64,000 nt of DNA from Halovenus sp037080055 (GCF_037080055.1 NZ_JBAOJI010000007.1:124001-188000); one strand, 5' to 3'; counted from the stretch's first letter, positions 17,643-27,721 are shown. Made by a program: numbers and translations. Notes: generated by a model not told the origin, from the sequence alone.

Positions 17643-17759
17643 TTTTTCCCTCTCGTCTGTCGTCTCAGCGCTGACTATCCAGTCTCATCTCTCTTTGCGG
17701 GTCGCTTCTGGATCGCCGGACAAACTGCGTTTCCCCCCGGACTATCGCTCGAAGCAGAG

Positions 17760-18254
17760 TTATTCGTCGATGAGTTCCTCGAACTCGGGAAGCACTTCGT
17801 CGTCGCGCTCGGCACGTTCGACCGCGGTTTCTTCGCTGTCCGCTGACGAGTCGGCTGTCTCCTCCTCCTCCTCCTCCTCCTCCTCGGAATCGCTGGTTTC
17901 GTCCTCATCGTCGTCGTCTTCGAGGACTTCAATTTCCAGCACGTCGAGTGGGATGCTCTCCAGCCGTTGGCCGATTTCTTTGCGGGCGATCCGGGCAGCG
18001 TGTTCTTCGCGTTCGACGTTGAACACCGTCATCTCCAGTTCCAGCGCGACCAGACTCTCGTCGGCAGCGATGAAGGCCGGTTCGAGTTCCTCGCCGCAGT
18101 GGGGGCAACTCCGGTCGCCCATGTTGATCTCGACGTAGTTGAGGTCTGGATTCAACATCTCGCCTGTCTTCGAGATGGCGATCCTGACCGCCTCGTCAGG
18201 CGATTCGACATCGTAGACTGGGACGGCTGCTTCGACGACAACTCTGCAGTTCAT
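17760..18254 (-). CDS. UPF0212 (DUF555) family protein with CPHCG motif
   Basis: The 164-residue protein starts MNCRVVVEAAVPVYDVES, the signature of the archaeal UPF0212 family. It contains one CPHCG knuckle near residue 49, which would need a partner for zinc binding, and an alpha/beta core to about residue 110. The last 55 residues are extremely acidic, with a run of about nine Glu, and probably disordered. Function is unknown. The ATG at 18254 overlaps a TATATATG stretch, suggesting a short leader. Confidence 0.8.
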   Translation of the reverse strand: MNCRVVVEAAVPVYDVESPDEAVRIAISKTGEMLNPDLNYVEINMGDRSCPHCGEELEPAFIAADESLVALELEMTVFNVEREEHAARIARKEIGQRLESIPLDVLEIEVLEDDDDEDETSDSEEEEEEEEETADSSADSEETAVERAERDDEVLPEFEELIDE

Positions 18255-18385
18255 ATATGATTGTTGGTTTGCAACCACTATCAAGGTTAGCCCTGTCACT
18301 GTGAGTCCATCAGCACGCCCGCAACGGGCGGCTACGTCGGTTCGACTCGAAAGGCAAAAGCGGCCTGCTTCCCTGAGTTTGGGTG

Positions 18386-19276
18386 ATGGAACGAGGCCGG
18401 ATCGATCTGGATGGAACTCCCTTCGATCTGCAGTCGACGCTCGAGAGCGGACAGACCTACCTCTGGTGGCGCGCCGACGGCGCTGACTACGACAGCACCT
18501 ACGGCGGGGACAACTGGTATCTGACCACGACTCGCGCAACCGGCGAACCCGGGGTCATCAAGGTCCGTCAGCGCGACGGCGGGCTCGACTACCGTGGCAC
18601 GGTCGACGCCGAGCCAGTCTTGCGACGACGGCTCGGACTCGACGACGACCTCGCTGGGATTCGTGAGTTGACGGCGACCGACGACGTAATCCAGGCGGCT
18701 TACGACGAATACTGGGGGATGCGGATCGTCCGCGAACCGGCCTTTGGGGGGGTAATCTCGTTCATCTGCTCGGCACAGATGCGGGTCTCCCGGATTCACG
18801 GGATGCAGCAGTCACTGCGAGCGGCTTTCGGCACGCCCATCGAGTTCGAGGGCGAGACCTACCACGCCTATCCGACGCCGGAGCAACTCGCCGCGGCGAC
18901 CGAACAGGAACTCCGGGACCTCTCGCTTGGCTATCGTGCTCCCTACGTAAAGCGCACCGCGGAGATGGTCGCCGACGGCGCGGATCCCCACGAGGCAGAT
19001 GGACTGCCCTACGAGGAGGCCCGCGAACTGCTGACCCGCTACGTCGGGGTCGGCGACAAAGTTGCTGATTGTGTCCTCCTGTTCTCGCTGGGCTATCTCG
19101 AAGCCGTCCCGCTGGATACCTGGATCCGAACCGCAATCGAGGAGTACTATCCCGGCTGTGAGCAGGGCAACTACACCGATACCTCGCGGGCAATTCGCGA
19201 GCAGTTGGGCGGGGAGTACGCCGGCTACACCCAGACCTATCTCTTCCACTACCTCCGCAACGGCGGCGACGAGTAG
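18386..19276 (+). CDS. ogg: DNA glycosylase/lyase of the OGG1 type
   Basis: The 296-residue protein has an N-terminal OGG_N-like beta domain (DLQSTLESGQTYLW) and a helix-hairpin-helix GPD domain: YVGVGDKVADCVLL with catalytic Lys225 and Asp244 in PLDTWI. The lysine implies a bifunctional glycosylase with AP-lyase activity, most likely on 8-oxoguanine. FICSAQMRVSRIHGM matches the damage-recognition helix. The ATG at 18386 is preferred to a GTG one codon earlier. It lies 60 bases before the acylphosphatase gene on the same strand. Confidence 0.88.
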   Translation: MERGRIDLDGTPFDLQSTLESGQTYLWWRADGADYDSTYGGDNWYLTTTRATGEPGVIKVRQRDGGLDYRGTVDAEPVLRRRLGLDDDLAGIRELTATDDVIQAAYDEYWGMRIVREPAFGGVISFICSAQMRVSRIHGMQQSLRAAFGTPIEFEGETYHAYPTPEQLAAATEQELRDLSLGYRAPYVKRTAEMVADGADPHEADGLPYEEARELLTRYVGVGDKVADCVLLFSLGYLEAVPLDTWIRTAIEEYYPGCEQGNYTDTSRAIREQLGGEYAGYTQTYLFHYLRNGGDE

Positions 19277-19336
19277 CGACCCCCGGTCAGACGCGCGGCA
19301 AACAATTTTGTTGCGGCCGCTCGACACACTCTATTG

Positions 19337-19615
19337 ATGACAGACCGAACACGCGCACACGTCTACGTCTCGGGGAAGGTACAGGGCGTGTACTTCCGAG
19401 CGACGACGCGGGACCGCGCCCGCGAAGTCGGCGTCGACGGCTGGGTTCGCAATCTCGGCGACGGCCGCGTCGAGGCCGTCTTCGAGGGCTCGGAGGACGC
19501 GGTCGCACAGCTCGTCGAGTTCTGTCACGAGGGCAGCGATGCCGCTCGGGTCGACGATGTCGAGGTCACCTACGAAGACCCGCAAGGAGAAGGCGGCTTC
19601 AGCGTGCGGTGGTAG
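19337..19615 (+). CDS. acyP: Acylphosphatase
   Basis: The 92-residue protein has the complete acylphosphatase signature. VSGKVQGVYFRATTRDRA includes catalytic Arg21, and GWVRNLGDGRVEAVFEG includes Asn39. It hydrolyses acyl-phosphates such as carbamoyl phosphate or acetyl phosphate. The start is the ATG at 19337, not the in-frame TTG just before it. Its stop codon abuts the stop codon of valS on the opposite strand with no base between. Confidence 0.95.
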   Translation: MTDRTRAHVYVSGKVQGVYFRATTRDRAREVGVDGWVRNLGDGRVEAVFEGSEDAVAQLVEFCHEGSDAARVDDVEVTYEDPQGEGGFSVRW

Positions 19616-22282
19616 TTACTCCTGCACGATCACGACGGCACTGTCGGTTTCGACCATCTCACCCTCGCCTGAGTAGATCCGTCGGCGTTCGATCTCGAAC
19701 ATCTCCTCTGGGAGTTCGTACTCGCCGCCGACCAGCAGGGTGTCGCCGTCGATTTCGTACTCGCCTGCCTCGATAGCGTCGTCTATCGCGCCGACTTCGT
19801 TGCCGAACTCCGGCCCGACCAGCGAGTAATCTAGATCGATCCCGCTGATCTCGGTCGTGATCTCCGGTTCGTCTTCGGTCGCTTCAATCTCCCCGACGTG
19901 CATCGCTTCGGCGACCGGGCCGGCGAACTCGCCCACGTGACCGAAGATCTTCACCCGCGAGAGGGTGGCGTTCAGCGCGAGGCCGTTCTCGCTTTTGTAG
20001 CCACGGAGCGCCGAGATGGCCTCCATCGCCGTCTCGCCGGCCGTCAGGTCGGCCTCGTAGCCGCCTGCAGTCGGCCACTCGGCGGTGTGCACCGAGTCGT
20101 CCTCGTCGTAAATGCGACGCCACAGTTCCTCGGTGATGTGTGGGAGAAACGGCGCGAACAGTTTGAGGAAGGTTCGGTGGGCGTGGACCAGCGCGAACTC
20201 CGTCGAGGCGTTCGGGCCGTCGTCGAGGCGCTGTTTGGCGATTTCGAGATAATCGTCACAGAACGTCGACCAGAAGAAATTCCGGAGTTCCGTCCGGGCT
20301 TTCGAGAACTCGTAGTTCTCGAACCGTCGAGTGACGAGGTCGACCGTCTCGTCGAGTTCCGCCAGCAGCCAGCGGTCGATTTCGGCCAGTTCGTCCTCGG
20401 GAACGGCTTCGACGGTGCCGGCCTGCGGCGTGAGTTGGTCGACCAGCCGCGAGGCGTTCCAGAGTTTCTGGAGCAGCCGTTCGCCCGCTTCGAGGTCGCC
20501 CTCGCGGTACGGGAAGTCGTCACCGATGGAAGTGCCCGCGGCCCAGTAGCGGGCGGCGTCGACCGGGAAGTTCTCCAGCACTTCGCTCGGCTGGATGACG
20601 TTACCCTTGGATTTGGACATCGCCTCGCGGTTCTCGTCGAGCACCATCCCGTTGATCATCACGTGATCGAAGGGCACCTCGCCGGTGTGTTCGTAGCACT
20701 TGATGACGGTGTGGAACAGCCAGAAGGAGATGATGTCGTGGCCCTGCGGGCGGAGATTCGAGGGGTAGAGTTCCGGGTTCTCGAAGCCGACTTTGCCGTC
20801 TTCGAAGTCCCAGCCGGCGTGGATCAGCGGCGTCAGCGAGGATGTCGCCCACGTGTCGAAAACATCCTCCTCGGGAACGAACTCGTCGCCGCCACAGTCG
20901 GGACAGGCGTCGACGGGTGGGTCGTCCGAGAGCGGATCGACCGGCAGGTTGTCGCGGTCGGCGAAGATGGTCTCGCCGCAGTCGTCGCAGTACCAGACCG
21001 GGAACGGGATCCCCGAATCGCGCTGGCGCGAGATACACCAGTCCCATTCGAGGCCCTCGATCCAGTGCTCGTAGCGAGTGAACATCTTGTCGGGGAACCA
21101 GTCCATCTCCCGGCCTGCTTCAAGATACTCCTCTTTCTTGTCGAGCAGTTTCACGTACCACTGCTCGGTGACGAGATATTCGACTTCCTCGTCACAGCGC
21201 TCGTGGACCTGCACGGTGTGTTCGTGATCGCGGGATTCGAGCAGGTAGCCCGCCTCGTCGAGATCTTCGATAATCTGCTCGCGGGCGTCGGTCGTCGTCA
21301 GCCCCTCGTAGTCGTCGGCCACGTCGGTCATCGTCCCGGACTCGTCGATGGCGATCCGCAAATCGAGGTCGTGTGCCTGGTACCACTCGATGTCGGTCCG
21401 GTCACCGAACGTACAGCACATCACCAGTCCGCTGCCGGTTTCGAGGTCGACGCGGTCGTCTTCGAGGATTGGAACCTCCTGTCCGAACAGCGGCACGCGG
21501 GCGGTCCCGCCGACGAGATGTTGATTCTCGTCGTCGTCGGGATGGACGAACACAGAGACACAGGCCGGGAGCAGTTCGGGTCGAGTCGTCGAGATAGTGA
21601 AGGTGTCTCCCTCGGAGCCGTCACCAGTTTCGACGATATCGAAGGCGATGTCGTTGAATTTCGTGTGTTTGTCCTTGTCTTCCTGTTCGACCTGTGAGAT
21701 AGCCGTCTCGCAGTCGGGACACCAGATAGTCGGCGCGCGCTGCTGGTATTCTCGGCCTTTCTCGTAGAGATCGAGGAAGGATAGCTGAGAGATACGCTGG
21801 ACGCGAGGTTCGATTGTCTTGTAGGTGTTATCCCAGTCGACCGAAATTGCGAGCGACTGAATGTCGTTGGTGAACTCGGCCTCGTAATCCTGACAGACAT
21901 CTCGGCACTTCTCCTGGAACTCCCGCCGTTCGTAGTCGCTGTGGTTGATCCCGAGTTCGCGTTCGGTCAGGCGTTCGGAGGCGATGCCGTTGTCGTCGTA
22001 GCCGAAGGGGAAGTAGACAGTTCCCTCCTTCATGCGGCGGTAGCGAGCGACGAAATCCTGCAGCGTGAACTGGTAGAGATGGCCCATGTGCAGGTTGCCA
22101 GAGACCGTCGGCGGCGGTGTGTCGATGCTGTAGCGGGTATCGGCGTCGCCGTCGTAGGCGTAGGTCTCCTCGTCGACCCAGCGGTCCTGCCAGGTCGGTT
22201 CGACTGTCTCGGGGTCGTATTCGCCGTCGATCCGTTGTTCTGCGTCCGGTTCCTCGGTCGGTTGGTCCTGTGTATCACTCAT
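19616..22282 (-). CDS. valS: Valyl-tRNA synthetase
   Basis: The 888-residue class I synthetase shows the HIGH-type motif HMGH (65-68) and MSKSK (555-559). Between them lies a large editing (CP1) domain. Two Cys-rich knuckles (CPDCETA and CDDCGE...CPDCGG) could bind zinc. It charges tRNA-Val and removes mischarged threonine. The start is the ATG at 22282, where the acidic halophilic leader begins. Upstream a TATA-like CATATA lies about 130 bases before the ATG, so unlike many genes here valS probably has a leader RNA of about 105 bases, which can fold. Confidence 0.97.
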   Translation of the reverse strand: MSDTQDQPTEEPDAEQRIDGEYDPETVEPTWQDRWVDEETYAYDGDADTRYSIDTPPPTVSGNLHMGHLYQFTLQDFVARYRRMKEGTVYFPFGYDDNGIASERLTERELGINHSDYERREFQEKCRDVCQDYEAEFTNDIQSLAISVDWDNTYKTIEPRVQRISQLSFLDLYEKGREYQQRAPTIWCPDCETAISQVEQEDKDKHTKFNDIAFDIVETGDGSEGDTFTISTTRPELLPACVSVFVHPDDDENQHLVGGTARVPLFGQEVPILEDDRVDLETGSGLVMCCTFGDRTDIEWYQAHDLDLRIAIDESGTMTDVADDYEGLTTTDAREQIIEDLDEAGYLLESRDHEHTVQVHERCDEEVEYLVTEQWYVKLLDKKEEYLEAGREMDWFPDKMFTRYEHWIEGLEWDWCISRQRDSGIPFPVWYCDDCGETIFADRDNLPVDPLSDDPPVDACPDCGGDEFVPEEDVFDTWATSSLTPLIHAGWDFEDGKVGFENPELYPSNLRPQGHDIISFWLFHTVIKCYEHTGEVPFDHVMINGMVLDENREAMSKSKGNVIQPSEVLENFPVDAARYWAAGTSIGDDFPYREGDLEAGERLLQKLWNASRLVDQLTPQAGTVEAVPEDELAEIDRWLLAELDETVDLVTRRFENYEFSKARTELRNFFWSTFCDDYLEIAKQRLDDGPNASTEFALVHAHRTFLKLFAPFLPHITEELWRRIYDEDDSVHTAEWPTAGGYEADLTAGETAMEAISALRGYKSENGLALNATLSRVKIFGHVGEFAGPVAEAMHVGEIEATEDEPEITTEISGIDLDYSLVGPEFGNEVGAIDDAIEAGEYEIDGDTLLVGGEYELPEEMFEIERRRIYSGEGEMVETDSAVVIVQE

Positions 22283-22319
22283 ATGTGGCTCCCGTGGGGT
22301 TGCTCGAAAATCGGTGCGT

Positions 22320-22389
22320 CGCCGAGTGGTGGAATGTGGTGGGGCTAAAAGGCCCCTACTACGAGAACGGGTACCGAACCCACTCGGCG
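22320..22389 (-). ncRNA. Structured leader or small RNA upstream of valS
   Basis: A perfect 10-bp stem (CGCCGAGTGG at 22320-22329 with CCACTCGGCG at 22380-22389) encloses a second long hairpin built on GGGGC/GCCCC (22341-22345 with 22352-22356), which extends outward past one bulge. On the minus strand a TATA-like box (about 22410-22416) would place the transcription start right at the first stem base. It could be a regulatory leader of valS, a terminator of the upstream gene, or a separate small RNA. It does not fit a tRNA. Confidence 0.45.
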
Positions 22390-22409
22390 TGTCATGGTTG
22401 TATATGGGC

Positions 22410-22416
22410 GAAGCGA
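22410..22416 (-). promoter_or_regulatory. TATA-like box of valS
   Basis: On the minus strand the sequence reads CATATAC, about 25 bases before the first base of the folded element at 22389. No better TATA candidate is seen between the folded element and the valS ATG. Confidence 0.4.
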
Positions 22417-22448
22417 CCGTATTAATCACTTGGTTCTGTGATCGCGAG

Positions 22449-23384
<936 letters not shown>

Positions 23385-23549
23385 ACTCGTACGTGGGGCC
23401 GGCCGCGTATATAAATCCAGTTTGACAGCAGCCGCACGACCGGTGGCGGACAGCTCATCTTTGTCTCGCGCTCGTCGGTATTATTTCGCGCAGATTTAAT
23501 CCAAATTGTCCACACAAAGCATTTAATTAACCGTCGAAAGGATACTGAT

Positions 23550-24587
23550 ATGAAACGAGAGTGGGTATTCGGCGGCGCAGTTCTCGGAGTGGTCCTCGCG
23601 ACTGTGCTCGCAGCCGTACTGCTCCCGGGTGCGCTCGCGGATCGCTCCGAGCCACAGCCGGATGGCGAGGTTCGAATGGAAGAGATCTCGATTTCGGCGG
23701 CCGAGGTCGGCGGTGAACGACTCACTCTCGCGACGGATGTCCGACTGGAACACACGGAGGGTATCTCGGAGAACGTGACGGTCGAACTCCGCGCAGTGGG
23801 GTTGGATTCAGCGTTGGTCGAGACGAGCGAGACCATCGACGTGGGTACTGTCGACGAGACCAGCGAGGTATCGGCGGCCGGACGGCTTCGGGTCGAGCGC
23901 GGCGGGAGCTATCGGATCGAAGCGATCGTCTATCGCAACGGCGTCCGAACGACCACTGGCTCAAAGACTGTCCGAGGAACTGAGGCGCTGACACCCGGCT
24001 ATCCCGACAGCCCGGTCGAGTTCCACCGCTTCGCTCGCCACGATTTCCCGGCAATCGACTACGAAATCACCGACAGCGGCGACGACAGCGCAACCCTCGA
24101 CGTGGAGACGTACGTGACTAACGGCGGCGAAGCACCGACCGACGACCTCACTCTCGTCTTGAAGGCTCGCCAGGTCGACTCCGGCATCGTCGCATCGGAG
24201 CAGGAAATCGACGTGGCGTCGATTGGGTCGAGCCAGACGGCCCGCCCCGGGAGCGAACTCACGGTTCCGTCCGGGTACAACTACTATCTGGACGCGATTC
24301 TGTTCGAAGACGGTGTCGTCTTAGATACTGCCAGATCCGGGGCGAGTCTCGACCCGACCGAACGCGTCCAGGCGAACGAGACCGAACGAGATGTCGAACT
24401 CGAAGTCGGTGACTTCGATTCAGACGACCAGCCGGACCGCGACGAGCGAGAATCGGCTGACGAAGACGGTGAAGGCGATGCAGATGCCAGCGACGGTGCG
24501 GGCCCTGGCTTCGGCATCGCTGTTGTGATACTCGCGGTCGTCGGACTCGGACTTCGGGCACGCGGACACACTGGAGGGAAACAATGA
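23550..24587 (+). CDS. Secreted PGF-CTERM surface protein
   Basis: The 345-residue protein has an N-terminal membrane/signal segment (WVFGGAVLGVVLATVLAAVL). Two similar extracellular beta domains follow (about 40-150 and 165-275); in each, strands are joined by SETIDVGTVDET-like and SEQEIDVASIGSS-like segments. Then comes an acidic linker and the sorting tail PGFG (319-322) with a hydrophobic helix and basic end (RARG). Such tails are cut and lipid-anchored by archaeosortase A. A TATA-like TTTAATTAA lies about 25 bases before the ATG. The stop overlaps the next gene. Confidence 0.78.
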   Translation: MKREWVFGGAVLGVVLATVLAAVLLPGALADRSEPQPDGEVRMEEISISAAEVGGERLTLATDVRLEHTEGISENVTVELRAVGLDSALVETSETIDVGTVDETSEVSAAGRLRVERGGSYRIEAIVYRNGVRTTTGSKTVRGTEALTPGYPDSPVEFHRFARHDFPAIDYEITDSGDDSATLDVETYVTNGGEAPTDDLTLVLKARQVDSGIVASEQEIDVASIGSSQTARPGSELTVPSGYNYYLDAILFEDGVVLDTARSGASLDPTERVQANETERDVELEVGDFDSDDQPDRDERESADEDGEGDADASDGAGPGFGIAVVILAVVGLGLRARGHTGGKQ

Positions 24588-24880
24588 CTGATTCAGACGA
24601 GACAGATCACAGCGGACAGGCGCACGGCGAATCGCAGCGAGAGCAGATGATTCGGTATTTCTACTGGGGAACGTTCGTCCTCCTCTGTCTGTTCGGCGTC
24701 TTGGCCACTATTCGTGTGTATCTGAGTGTGATGGAGATCATCGATATCTGGGTCACCAAGGACTTCAAACCGATTTTCAGGCTGTTGGCCAACGCGGCCG
24801 TCGCGCTGATCGCGGTACTCGGCCTCTCCGTGCTGGTTCGACGATTCGATATTCCGTTCGGCGAATCGAGCGATAACTGA
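24584..24880 (+). CDS. Small two-helix membrane protein
   Basis: The 98-residue protein starts with about 22 polar residues, followed by membrane helices at roughly 24-46 (YFYWGTFVLLCLFGVLAT) and 66-86 (LLANAAVALIAVLGLSVLV). The start overlaps the stop of the PGF-CTERM gene (ATGA), so the two are co-translated and likely work together at the cell surface. I do not recognise a family. Confidence 0.65.
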   Translation: MTDSDETDHSGQAHGESQREQMIRYFYWGTFVLLCLFGVLATIRVYLSVMEIIDIWVTKDFKPIFRLLANAAVALIAVLGLSVLVRRFDIPFGESSDN

Positions 24881-24923
24881 GGAAGTCTGAGATCAGCGTA
24901 CAGTCCGGAACTACTCGCCTCGA

Positions 24924-25622
24924 CTATTCGTCGACGTAGGAGGGCCGCTCGGCGTACTTGATGGGGTCCGTCTCGTCGAGAGCCTGGAAGGCCTGCAACC
25001 GGAACGCGCAGGCGTCGCATGTCCCGCAGGCTGGCTCCTCCTCGCGGTAACAACTCCAGGTGTGTTCGTAGGGGACACCGAGTTCCAGGCCGCGCTCGGC
25101 GATATCCGTCTTCGAGTTCTCGACGAAGGGCGCGACGAGGTCGATGTCGGTCTCGGGTTTGGTTCCGACATCGATCACCTGCTGGAAGGCCTCGAAGAAT
25201 TCGGGACGGCAGTCCGGATAGCCCGAGAAATCCTCCGAGTGCGCGCCGATGAACACCGCCGAGCAATCGTTGGCCTCCGCGTAGGAGACGGCCATCGAGA
25301 GCAGGTTGGCGTTTCTGAACGGGACGTAGGAGGTCGGAATCTCGTCGCTGTCCAGATCGGCGTCTGCAACGTCCATCTCGTCGTCGGTCAGACTCGACGC
25401 GCCGATTCTTGCGAGGTGATCGGTTTCGATGTGGAGGAAATCCGCCGCGTCGACTTCCTCGGCAAGCCGTTCGGCACAGGATCGCTCGCGGTCCTCGGTC
25501 TCCTGGCCGTAGGAGGCGTGCAGAAAATACGGCTCGTAGCCGCGATCCATCGCCTCGTAGACGGCCGTTGCGCTGTCCATTCCGCCCGATACGAGCACTA
25601 CCGCGTTTTCTGTCTCTGTCAT
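24924..25622 (-). CDS. queC: 7-cyano-7-deazaguanine (preQ0) synthase QueC
   Basis: The 232-residue PP-loop ATPase has SGGMDS (12-17) and the zinc-binding cysteines Cys191, Cys199, Cys202 and Cys205 (C-x7-C-x2-C-x2-C) of QueC. It converts 7-carboxy-7-deazaguanine and ammonia to preQ0, the base inserted into archaeal tRNA at position 15. It is the last gene of queD-queE-queC, starting five bases after queE. The downstream enzyme ArcS is encoded at 6.3-8.1 kb. Confidence 0.95.
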   Translation of the reverse strand: MTETENAVVLVSGGMDSATAVYEAMDRGYEPYFLHASYGQETEDRERSCAERLAEEVDAADFLHIETDHLARIGASSLTDDEMDVADADLDSDEIPTSYVPFRNANLLSMAVSYAEANDCSAVFIGAHSEDFSGYPDCRPEFFEAFQQVIDVGTKPETDIDLVAPFVENSKTDIAERGLELGVPYEHTWSCYREEEPACGTCDACAFRLQAFQALDETDPIKYAERPSYVDE

Positions 25623-25627
25623 CGTTG

Positions 25628-26401
25628 TCAGGTTCCTGGTTCGTCGTTCCAGAGGTCAACGTGGAGTCTCGGTGTGTAGCGATAGCCGTACTCCCCTGCG
25701 AGTTCCGCGACGGCCGTTCGTGTCTCGGCGAGTTCCTCCCGCGTCGTCCCCTCCGGCATCAACAACACGTCAGTATCGCTGATTTCCATCGCTGCCCGTT
25801 CGCGAAGCCGATCAACCAGCGACTCGATTTCACTCATGTCTTCACGCCCGGTAACGACGAATTTCAGTTGGTGGTCGTACTCCTCGACCAGCGTCGCGAG
25901 CGTGTCGAGGTCGATTCGTCGATCTTCGTGGCGGTCGGCCCACTCGCCCTCGCCTTTCGGGTCGAGATCGGCCGTCGGCGTCGAACTCGCCAGTTTCGGA
26001 CTGATACTCACCAGATCGATCGGCGCGTCGTGGTAGATCGTTCCGTTGGTTTCGACGGTCGTGTGATAGCCCCGATCTCCGAGTTCGTCCAGTAGCTCGA
26101 CGGTCTCGTCGTGGATCATCGGCTCACCGCCGGTCAGGACGACGTGCTCGGCGTCGAAGGAGTCGATTTCAGCGAGGATGTCGTCGATCGTGAGCCACCC
26201 GCCGGTCGGTTCCCAGGAGGTATGATAGGAATCACAGAACCAACAGCGGAGGTTACAGCCCGAGGTCCGAACGAAGACGGAGGGAACGCCTGCCAGTTTG
26301 CCCTCGCCCTGCAGCGAGACGAACAGTTCGTTGATCGGGAGCGCTGGCTCGTCGGGCGGCGACTCACTTCCGAGGTCGGCCGCGTCACTGGCGACTGGCA
26401 T
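25628..26401 (-). CDS. queE: 7-carboxy-7-deazaguanine synthase QueE
   Basis: The 257-residue radical SAM enzyme has cysteines Cys49, Cys53 and Cys56 in CNLRCWFC for the 4Fe-4S cluster, followed by VVLTGGEPM and VETNGT. It rearranges carboxytetrahydropterin to 7-carboxy-7-deazaguanine. The ATG at 26401 overlaps the end of queD by 17 bases. The N-terminal extension of about 20 residues before the conserved LFVSLQGEG is acidic and probably a halophilic addition. Confidence 0.95.
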   Translation of the reverse strand: MPVASDAADLGSESPPDEPALPINELFVSLQGEGKLAGVPSVFVRTSGCNLRCWFCDSYHTSWEPTGGWLTIDDILAEIDSFDAEHVVLTGGEPMIHDETVELLDELGDRGYHTTVETNGTIYHDAPIDLVSISPKLASSTPTADLDPKGEGEWADRHEDRRIDLDTLATLVEEYDHQLKFVVTGREDMSEIESLVDRLRERAAMEISDTDVLLMPEGTTREELAETRTAVAELAGEYGYRYTPRLHVDLWNDEPGT

Positions 26402-26849
26402 CGGTGGCACAGAGCTCGTTGGTCTCTCTGACTGTCGCGGAGACCGCACTCACGTTGTCGGGCAGGCGGTCTTCGAGTTCCCGTTCGAGCAGCACCGAGA
26501 GCACCTCGGAGGTCGGCGGCTGATCGATGACGACCAGTCCGTCTTCGTCGCCGGACTGCTGGAAGGCCTCGATCAGCGGATCACCCGACTCGACGATGAA
26601 TCGGTGATCCCACTCGTCGATCACGTCGGTCACGTCGCCCTTGTCGACGACCCAGCCCTCGTCGGTGAGCGTGCCGGTCACTTCGACGGTAATCTCGAAG
26701 TTGTGGCCGTGCGGGCGCGAGCACGCGCCGTCGTGGTGCATGATACGGTGGCCGGTACTGATCCGGATCGGTCTGTCTTCGCCGATTCGGAGGGTCCGCT
26801 CGCCAGCCTCGGCCAGCGGGCGCGATTCGCTCGATAATCCTCGGGTCAT
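26385..26849 (-). CDS. queD: 6-carboxytetrahydropterin synthase QueD
   Basis: The 154-residue protein has the zinc histidines His34, His48 and His50 (STGHRIMHHDG, then PHGHN) and catalytic Cys43, as in QueD/PTPS enzymes. It converts dihydroneopterin triphosphate to carboxytetrahydropterin, the first committed step to preQ0. It is the first gene of queDEC and overlaps queE. The start is the ATG at 26849. Confidence 0.94.
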   Translation of the reverse strand: MTRGLSSESRPLAEAGERTLRIGEDRPIRISTGHRIMHHDGACSRPHGHNFEITVEVTGTLTDEGWVVDKGDVTDVIDEWDHRFIVESGDPLIEAFQQSGDEDGLVVIDQPPTSEVLSVLLERELEDRLPDNVSAVSATVRETNELCATDASRQ

Positions 26850-26908
26850 GGTCGAAGAATATCCCGCGCAGAGTTAAACGTCCTTTTTTCCGACTCGGCG
26901 GTCCCGAT

Positions 26909-27721
26909 TCATTCGAGATGGTTGTCGACGACGGTTCGGGCGACTGCGACGGCATTTTCGACTGCGACTCCGAACCCGTCCTCGAACTCGTCGTCGAAGA
27001 AACTCTCTCGGGCCGACTGCGTTCCGGTCGGGCGGTCGTGATTCGAGACGCCGCGGATCGCACAGTACGAATCGAGGCGAGCGAACCGCTCCAGCGCGGC
27101 GGCCGTTCCGGCGTCTTCCATCTCTGTCACGCGGTAGGGGCTGGCGTCGTACTGGTCGACCAGCCACTCTGCCTGTTCGGCTACCTCCGCCCCGTGCCAG
27201 AGTTCGTCGCCGCAGAGATTCGTCCCCGTCAGCAGTCGTGGTTCGGGTGCCCCGTCCACAGGCGAGTCCAGATCGACCGATTTGCCGAGCGACTCGATTC
27301 TCTCCACGAGGTCGGAATCGAGGTCGTACTGGCCCTGACTCTCGGTGTAGGGGTTCATGGCTAGCTCGCCGCCGAATCGGCACTTGTCGTCCCAGTCGAC
27401 GATCTGGTCGCTGACGACGACCGACCCGACCGGGACCGTCGGTGGTGCACCCGCCACGCCGACAGAGAGAATCACCGCATCGGTGAGATCGATCCGGTCG
27501 TTCGCGAGCAGTGCGGTCGCCGTCGTTGCAGCGCTGGATTTGCCGACGCCCGTCGGAACGATTCCCAGCCCCTCGTCGGTGTATCGCAGCGGGGTCGCCA
27601 GGCCGGGGAGATCAGCCTCCGCCGCGAACTCGTAGGCGTCCGTCCACGGAGCGGCTTCGCCGGGAAGCCCGGCCAACTCGTCGAACGCCGGGAAAACCAG
27701 TACAGCAAGATCAACAGTCAC
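26909..27721 (-). CDS. Purine nucleoside phosphorylase/permease-like protein (NUP family)
   Basis: The protein (about 270 residues from the GTG at 27721; a GTG at 27769 would add 16) belongs to the purine nucleoside permease/phosphorylase group. Evidence is VPTGVGKSSAATTATALL early on, VILSVGVAGAPPTVPVGSVV in the middle and VTEMEDAGTAAALE near the base-binding site. The first strand LAVLVFPAFDE supports the shorter start. It lies downstream of a membrane hydrolase gene and may serve nucleoside salvage. Whether it is an enzyme or a transport-associated binding protein is not settled by the sequence. Confidence 0.78.
   Translation of the reverse strand: MTVDLAVLVFPAFDELAGLPGEAAPWTDAYEFAAEADLPGLATPLRYTDEGLGIVPTGVGKSSAATTATALLANDRIDLTDAVILSVGVAGAPPTVPVGSVVVSDQIVDWDDKCRFGGELAMNPYTESQGQYDLDSDLVERIESLGKSVDLDSPVDGAPEPRLLTGTNLCGDELWHGAEVAEQAEWLVDQYDASPYRVTEMEDAGTAAALERFARLDSYCAIRGVSNHDRPTGTQSARESFFDDEFEDGFGVAVENAVAVARTVVDNHLE

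Noticed and set aside
19898..21697. 599-codon frame antisense to valS
   Set aside because: It is a shadow of valS caused by GC-rich third positions; no family motifs, whereas valS has full catalytic motifs.
22320..22389. The valS upstream fold as a tRNA gene
   Set aside because: The outer stem has 10 bp, there is no GTTC-type T-loop and no proper anticodon arm on either strand.
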